From: Chryseosolibacter indicum
GTDB taxonomy: Bacteria > Bacteroidota > Bacteroidia > Cytophagales > Cyclobacteriaceae
Assembly (NCBI RefSeq): GCF_018598585.1
Contig: NZ_JAHESD010000057.1
Span: 1 to 38,218, forward strand
Direction of reading: 5' to 3'
Length of the DNA: 38,218 nt
The notes under the pieces are model-generated. The model saw only the letters and a list, made by a program, of their open reading frames with translations. It was not told the DNA's origin and did not search any database. Within the stretch, counting starts at the first letter, position 1. Each line of letters opens with the position of its first letter. This document shows, one piece after another, positions 34,544-38,218 of this stretch. Both the position numbers and the translations under genes were made by a program.

Positions 34544-34897
34544 ATGATAAAGTTTATTAGAAGCTTCTCCTATGCAGTAAATGGAATAAAAGCGTCTTTG
34601 CATAAACAAGTAAACCTCAAAGTCCAACTCGTTACGGCTGCCTGCATTATCGCTACAGGTTTTTACTTTCGAATTACTTCTGTTGAATGGTGTATTGTAC
34701 TGCTTACTATCGCCCTGGTGTTGTGTCTCGAAATGGTTAATACCGCAATTGAAAGTTTGGTTAATTTGGTAACTACAGAATGGAAACCACTGGCAGGCAA
34801 GGTAAAAGATATAGCAGCAGGGGCGGTTCTTGTAGCTTCTGTCTTCGCTATCTTCATCGGCTTTATTATCTTTTTTAAATACCTTTCACTAAAATAA
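34544..34897 (+). CDS. dgkA: DgkA-type lipid kinase (diacylglycerol or undecaprenol kinase)
   Basis: A small integral membrane kinase of 117 residues with three hydrophobic helices. The hallmark active-site motif EMVNTAIESLVNLV (E-x-x-N-T-A-I-E) is present, with SFSYAVNGIKASLHKQVN before it. In Gram-negatives DgkA phosphorylates diacylglycerol, while in Gram-positives the homologue acts on undecaprenol. Its place beside polysaccharide genes fits the second role, but the sequence alone does not decide. Confidence 0.9.
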   Translation: MIKFIRSFSYAVNGIKASLHKQVNLKVQLVTAACIIATGFYFRITSVEWCIVLLTIALVLCLEMVNTAIESLVNLVTTEWKPLAGKVKDIAAGAVLVASVFAIFIGFIIFFKYLSLK

Positions 34898-34960
34898 TTT
34901 GCGCCATCCTGATGGTTTAAATATGAACCAGAATTTGATATTTGCAGATTAGAACCATTT

Positions 34961-35743
34961 ATGACGATGAGTTATTGGATAGATACCCACGCACATATTT
35001 ACTCAGATGAATTTAATGACGATAGAGCCCGTGCAATAAGAAAGGCAGAAGAGCATAATGTTAAACGTATCTATATGCCAAACGTAGACCACGCTTCCAT
35101 AGATGCCATACTGGAAGCAGAGCTCCGTTATCCTGATTTTTGTATTCCTATGATGGGGCTTCATCCCTGTTCTGTTAAAAAAGATTTCGAACGTGAGTTA
35201 TACATCGTAGAAGACTGGCTTGCTAAAAGAAAGTTTTGTGCTGTCGGCGAAATCGGTACTGATCTATATTGGGACAAGTCTTTCTGGGAGCAACAGAAGG
35301 AAGCATTTACAATTCAGGTAAACTGGGCTAAAAAGTATAAGCTTCCCATCATCATTCACTGCCGCGAAAGTATAGACCAAACGATAGAGCTTGTCGAAGG
35401 CTTGCAAGACGGAAACTTAACAGGAATCTTCCATTGCTTTACCGGGTCAGTAGAACAGGCAAAGAAGATAATAAAACTTAATTTCTACTTAGGCATTGGC
35501 GGAGTTGCCACGTTTAAAAATGGTGGTCTTGATAAAGTGCTCCCTGAAATCGCTCTGGATCACCTGGTAATGGAAACTGATAGTCCATACCTTGCTCCGG
35601 TACCTTTCCGAGGGAAGCGAAACGAACCTTCATACATTCCAGCAATAGCACAAAAGATTTCAGAATACAAAAAGGTGTCAACAGATGAGATAGCAGAAAA
35701 GACAACAAATAATGCCTTAAAACTATTTGATCAGAAACATTAA
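34961..35743 (+). CDS. TatD-family metal-dependent hydrolase/deoxyribonuclease
   Basis: A 260-residue TIM-barrel metal hydrolase. Metal-binding and family blocks are WIDTHAHIYSDEF, MMGLHPCSV, AVGEIGTDLYWDKSFWEQQ, IIIHCRE, IFHCFTGS and METDSPYLAP. Members (TatD, YcfH, YjjV) are DNases or are linked to D-aminoacyl-tRNA handling; which applies here is unknown. Two in-frame starts lie close together, ATG at 34961 and 34967. The second gives the shorter M-S-Y-W-I-D-T-H-A-H start. It lies 32 bp ahead of the asparaginase gene. Confidence 0.92.
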   Translation: MTMSYWIDTHAHIYSDEFNDDRARAIRKAEEHNVKRIYMPNVDHASIDAILEAELRYPDFCIPMMGLHPCSVKKDFERELYIVEDWLAKRKFCAVGEIGTDLYWDKSFWEQQKEAFTIQVNWAKKYKLPIIIHCRESIDQTIELVEGLQDGNLTGIFHCFTGSVEQAKKIIKLNFYLGIGGVATFKNGGLDKVLPEIALDHLVMETDSPYLAPVPFRGKRNEPSYIPAIAQKISEYKKVSTDEIAEKTTNNALKLFDQKH

Positions 35744-35775
35744 CTTTCACATTTTGCTGATTACAAAAGTTCGGA

Positions 35776-36843
35776 ATGAATCTTAAACGAGTAAGTATCA
35801 ATACGGCTTTACCCCAAAAGCCTAAAGGAAGAATCCTGATTATATATACCGGAGGTACCTTTGGTATGACCTACGATAACGAAGGTGTTTTAATCCCTTT
35901 CGATTTTAGTCTCATTCTCGAGCATCTGCCTACTTTAAAAACGTTGGCCCTTGAACTCACCGTAGTGTCTTTCGAAACACCCATCGATTCTTCTAACATG
36001 ATTCCCGAGCATTGGCAGGTGTTAGCCAAAATCATTTATCAGAATTACGAGACCCACGATGGCTTTGTTGTTTTGCATGGTACAGATACAATGGCATACA
36101 CAGCTTCTGCATTAAGTTTTATGCTGGAGGGTTTATCTAAACCTGTGATTTTTACAGGAGCACAATTGCCAATAACCGAAGCCCGTTCCGATGCCAGAGA
36201 AAATCTTATTACAGCCTTGGACTTTGCGTCTGCAGTAAAGGATGGACGTCCTCAGGTTCCTGAAGTTTGTATCTACTTCGATTATGAATTGCTTCGGGGA
36301 AACCGGTCCAAAAAAGTAGAAAGCATGCAGTTCGATGCCTTTGACTCTGGTAACTATCCGCCCTTAGCCAAAGCAGGGGTTAAAATGGATTATAACTATT
36401 CCCTTATCCGTTCTGTGCCCTCAAATACAAAATTAAACCTTCGCACCAACATAGAACCGAACGTAGCTATAGTCAAATTGTTTCCAGGTCTTCAGCCCTC
36501 CATCATTGAGTCCATTATTCTTTCACCGGGATTAAAAGCCGTCATTCTTGAAACCTACGGCTCTGGCAATGCGCCTACCTCTGAACCTTTGCTCAACGCT
36601 TTAAAACGCGCTATCGATAAAGGAATTATAGTCTTAAATATAAGTCAATGCTCCGGCGGCATGGTTACACAAGGCAGATATGAAACGAGCCGTGAGTTAC
36701 TCAGAATTGGAGTGATAGGAGGGGCTGATATGACCACAGAAGCAGCGGTTACCAAGTTAATGTTGCTCATGGGTGAATATGGTACAGAGAAGGCCAAGCA
36801 ATTACTTCCCCTTTCACTTGCTGGTGAACTAACAGAAAGTTAA
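35776..36843 (+). CDS. ansA: Type I L-asparaginase
   Basis: Cytoplasmic-type asparaginase hydrolysing L-asparagine to aspartate and ammonia. The first catalytic Thr lies in IIYTGGTFGMTYD and the second catalytic block is VVLHGTDTMAYTASALS. A Lys-containing segment RGNRSKKVES and the C-terminal SQCSGGMVTQGRYETS are also family features. There is no signal peptide, in keeping with the type I enzyme. The length of 355 is normal. The TAA stop forms the base of a small hairpin. Confidence 0.94.
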   Translation: MNLKRVSINTALPQKPKGRILIIYTGGTFGMTYDNEGVLIPFDFSLILEHLPTLKTLALELTVVSFETPIDSSNMIPEHWQVLAKIIYQNYETHDGFVVLHGTDTMAYTASALSFMLEGLSKPVIFTGAQLPITEARSDARENLITALDFASAVKDGRPQVPEVCIYFDYELLRGNRSKKVESMQFDAFDSGNYPPLAKAGVKMDYNYSLIRSVPSNTKLNLRTNIEPNVAIVKLFPGLQPSIIESIILSPGLKAVILETYGSGNAPTSEPLLNALKRAIDKGIIVLNISQCSGGMVTQGRYETSRELLRIGVIGGADMTTEAAVTKLMLLMGEYGTEKAKQLLPLSLAGELTES

Positions 36844-36860
36844 CCACCTCCCGGGTGGTT
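36842..36860 (+). terminator. Hairpin at the end of the asparaginase gene
   Basis: AACCACC and GGTGGTT form a seven-pair G+C-rich stem with loop TCCCG, starting inside the TAA stop codon. No T-tract follows, so it may act as a weak terminator or a 3'-end stabiliser. Confidence 0.4.
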
Positions 36861-37001
36861 ATGGGATTCGCCGTGTTTTAGAAGCTAAATTTAGGGATTT
36901 CTTTCGCGGGCTGACTAGGGGTATACTGACAATATAGGCATGTCGAAGCTACGCCTTATCCAGAGTCAGGTTACGTGCGTGATCCGGAAATTCTGTCAGT
37001 A

Positions 37002-37033
37002 TTTGCAAAGCGTGCTAATTATTGATTTATTTG
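37002..37033 (+). promoter_or_regulatory. Candidate tRNA-Ser promoter
   Basis: TTTG (37002-37005), exactly 20 bases, then TTTATTTG (37026-37033). This is the same spacing as at acpP, one mismatch from TAnnTTTG. It would start transcription about ten bases before the tRNA. Confidence 0.5.
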
Positions 37034-37048
37034 CACCCAGTTCAATCA

Positions 37049-37138
37049 GGAGAGGTGTCCGAGTGGTTGAAGGAGCACGCCTGGAAAGTGTGTATACGGG
37101 AAACCGTATCGCGGGTTCGAATCCCGCCCTCTCCGCCA
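37049..37138 (+). tRNA. tRNA-Ser (anticodon GGA)
   Basis: A complete class II tRNA. The acceptor stem GGAGAGG/CCTCTCC is perfect. The anticodon stem CACGC/GTGTG encloses loop CTGGAAA, giving anticodon GGA, which reads UCU and UCC. The long variable arm ATACGG-GAAA-CCGTAT is typical of serine tRNA. The T-arm is GCGGG-TTCGAAT-CCCGC. Discriminator G is followed by an encoded CCA (37136-37138). A37 follows A36, the context that MiaA (encoded at 19 kb) modifies. Confidence 0.98.
37120..37138 (+). repeat. 19-bp direct repeat, copy 1 (3' end of tRNA-Ser)
   Basis: AATCCCGCCCTCTCCGCCA, the last 19 bases of tRNA-Ser including CCA. It recurs exactly at 37305-37323. Duplicated tRNA 3' ends are typical of att sites, but no integrase gene is in view. 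Confidence 0.85.
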
Positions 37139-37273
37139 GAAAAAGAATCAAGAAAAAAATTAAGGCATAACCAGCCTGTTAAAGATTACAAACCGTTTGA
37201 AAGGGATGAGAACGAAGGGCTGGCGGTTCGAAAGCGCAGCGTAGTGAGGAACGAACGTAGCGCAGCTTCACGA
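37139..37273. other. Spacer with a period-26 partial repeat
   Basis: No gene is credible here. AGCGCAGC occurs at 37233 and 37259, with GAGG a few bases after each copy, which gives an imperfect period-26 duplication. A frame runs through this spacer and the tRNA, but it reads tRNA sequence and is spurious. Confidence 0.5.
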
Positions 37274-37323
37274 GGGGAGGTATGCATGGCTTGTGTGTAC
37301 GAGTAATCCCGCCCTCTCCGCCA
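37274..37323 (+). pseudogene. Possible collapsed tRNA-Ser remnant
   Basis: GGGGAGG (37274-37280) pairs with CCTCTCC (37316-37320 region) as an acceptor stem with one G-U pair. Only about 30 bases lie between, ending in the exact tRNA-Ser 3' half and CCA (37305-37323). The D-arm, anticodon arm and 5' T-stem are missing or scrambled. It could instead be a target-site copy left by an integrated element. Both readings fit. Confidence 0.45.
37305..37323 (+). repeat. 19-bp direct repeat, copy 2
   Basis: Identical to 37120-37138, at a distance of 185 bp. Confidence 0.9.
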
Positions 37324-37327
37324 AACA

Positions 37328-37444
37328 AATGACAAAACGCGTCCAGCCTAACGCTGACATTTTTGTTTCTGAGCGGTTGCCAGGTTTTGCTTGAGCAAAG
37401 CGTAGAAACAAAAATAAAGGACATAGCGACAGCGTTTTGTCATT
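37328..37444. repeat. 117-nt nested inverted repeat
   Basis: The outer arms AATGACAAAACGC (37328-37340) and GCGTTTTGTCATT (37432-37444) pair perfectly over 13 bp. The inner arms ATTTTTGTTTCT (37359-37370) and AGAAACAAAAAT (37404-37415) pair perfectly over 12 bp. The centre has TTTGC/GCAAA (37386-37399). It codes for nothing visible. It may be a miniature element, a REP-like structure or a bidirectional terminator for the AraC gene. Confidence 0.8.
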
Positions 37445-37511
37445 ATTTGAAAGCCTTCCCTCGAAGGGGACCACCGTAGGTAATCTCACCCTCCCAAGTT
37501 TGTCCTGGTAA

Positions 37512-38216
37512 TTAGTTAAAAGCCTGGCGAAATTCCAGTGGCGACAAATTCGTCTTCTTTTTAAAAAGCGTGCTAAAGGATTGCGCATGCTCAAAGCCCA
37601 AAGCATAGGCGATTTCGCTGACTGAAAGACTGGTCGTCGAAAGTTTCTCTTTGGCTTTCGCGATTAGTTTTTCATGAATATGCTGTTGTGTACTCTGCCC
37701 GGTATGAATCCGAAGCAGGTCACTCAGGTAGTTCGGCGACAGGTTCATCTGCGTAGCAAGATATTGTACTGTAAGTAAACCCTGTACCTCGCTGTTAAAG
37801 TAGCCATCGATCAAATGCTCGAACCGGGCCAGCAATGCTGAATTATTATTCTTGCGGGTCAAAAACTGTCGCTTGTAAAAACGGTTGGAATATTTTAGCA
37901 GGCTCTCGATCTGCGTTAGAATGATCTCCTGGGTATGCTTATCAATATGTTTGCACTCCTTATCAATCTTATGAAGGATCATAATCAGGTTATCTTCTTC
38001 CTCCGCTGATAGGTGCAGCGCTTCGTTAACCGCGTAATCGAAAAAACCATAGTGATGAATGCTGTTCGCCAACGTATGCTGTAGCAGGAAGTCCGGGTGA
38101 AAGATCAGGAGATAACCGGACCCACATTCCATATTTTGCAGGTCCAGTTGTTGCACCTGGTTAGGCGCGGTAAAACTCAATACTCCTTTATCATAATCAT
38201 AATGCTGCTGTCCGTA
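37512..38216 (-). CDS. AraC-family transcriptional regulator (5' end outside window)
   Basis: DNA-binding regulator with the two helix-turn-helix motifs of the AraC domain at its C-terminus: VQYLATQMNLSPNYLSDLLR, then LSVSEIAYALGFEHAQSFST with FKKKTNLSPLEFR. The N-terminal part is a cupin-like sensing domain, of which only the end is visible. The frame does not stop at the TTG at 38180 but continues open (YGQQHYDYDKGVLSF) to the window edge, so the true start is beyond 38218. Three 60-base samples counted by hand gave 42-55% G+C, compared with 32-42% in two samples from elsewhere. The effector and target genes are unknown. Confidence 0.9.
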   Translation of the reverse strand, partial: YGQQHYDYDKGVLSFTAPNQVQQLDLQNMECGSGYLLIFHPDFLLQHTLANSIHHYGFFDYAVNEALHLSAEEEDNLIMILHKIDKECKHIDKHTQEIILTQIESLLKYSNRFYKRQFLTRKNNNSALLARFEHLIDGYFNSEVQGLLTVQYLATQMNLSPNYLSDLLRIHTGQSTQQHIHEKLIAKAKEKLSTTSLSVSEIAYALGFEHAQSFSTLFKKKTNLSPLEFRQAFN

Positions 38217-38218
38217 CC

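Noticed and set aside
36923-37002. 9-bp inverted pair ATACTGACA/TGTCAGTAT upstream of tRNA-Ser
   Set aside because: The arms are 62 bases apart and short enough to arise by chance. No reason was found to call it an operator.
37022-37306. 94-codon frame running through tRNA-Ser
   Set aside because: It reads the tRNA and spacer as protein, with arginine/serine-rich nonsense and no family features.
37453-37471. CCTTC/GAAGG hairpin near the AraC stop as a terminator
   Set aside because: The stem is only five pairs and there is no T-tract on the minus strand.
1-38218. CRISPR arrays, insertion sequences, prophage or toxin-antitoxin genes
   Set aside because: No evenly spaced repeats, transposase, integrase or phage structural genes were recognised on either strand.

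Overview
The window reads as ordinary chromosome from a member of the Bacteroidota, most likely a Cytophagales-type bacterium. The supporting evidence is a set of lineage-typical genes: an acpP-fabF-rnc cluster facing an IPExxxVDY-family gene and pyk, a PorV-like outer-membrane protein, a Reg_prop sensor kinase, an Lgt with a long insert, and a glycine-rich RRM protein. Promoter-like sites also match the Bacteroidota pattern (TTTG near -33, TAnnTTTG near -7), and no Shine-Dalgarno pattern was obvious. Both end genes (a metallophosphoesterase on the left, an AraC regulator on the right) are cut by the window edges. No insertion sequence, prophage or CRISPR array was seen.

Layout. 1-14 kb is almost entirely on the minus strand: a gluconokinase, a DoxX-like membrane protein, an RRM RNA-binding protein with a long leader, and a coupled outer-membrane pair (PorV-like, then a helix-hairpin-helix/barrel protein) followed by a 34-codon membrane ORF. 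Then come an Omp85-type barrel, lgt, nadE, rnc, fabF and acpP. The plus-strand pair at 14-16 kb is an IPExxxVDY protein and pyruvate kinase, closed by a clear terminator. 16-20 kb holds an RqcH/NFACT-like protein, a PhnP-like hydrolase, a small conserved protein and miaA.

20-30 kb is a surface-glycan region: four glycosyltransferase-type genes or relatives, a flippase and an FkbM methyltransferase, with a LuxR-type response regulator and a large Reg_prop histidine kinase inserted on the opposite strand. ruvC follows. 30-35 kb is a compact plus-strand run: GT2 glycosyltransferase, GAF-SpoIIE phosphatase, polysaccharide deacetylase, MurG-like transferase and DgkA-type lipid kinase, with two ATGA stop/start overlaps. 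After these come a TatD-family nuclease and a type I asparaginase.

The right end carries tRNA-Ser(GGA). A perfect copy of its last 19 bases lies 185 bp downstream, inside what looks like a collapsed tRNA remnant. Next is a 117-nt nested inverted repeat, then an AraC gene that looks richer in G+C than the rest. This is the only part of the window that looks like accessory DNA.

The points most worth checking are: the PorV-like gene, whose signal peptide is in frame but has no ATG/GTG/TTG (only an ATC); its coupled HhH/outer-membrane barrel partner; the tRNA-Ser repeat/inverted-repeat structure; and two genes whose -7 boxes sit 4-5 nt from the start codon, suggesting leaderless mRNAs. I did not find a clearly new defence or metabolic system. 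All family assignments are by recognition of motifs, without database searches.
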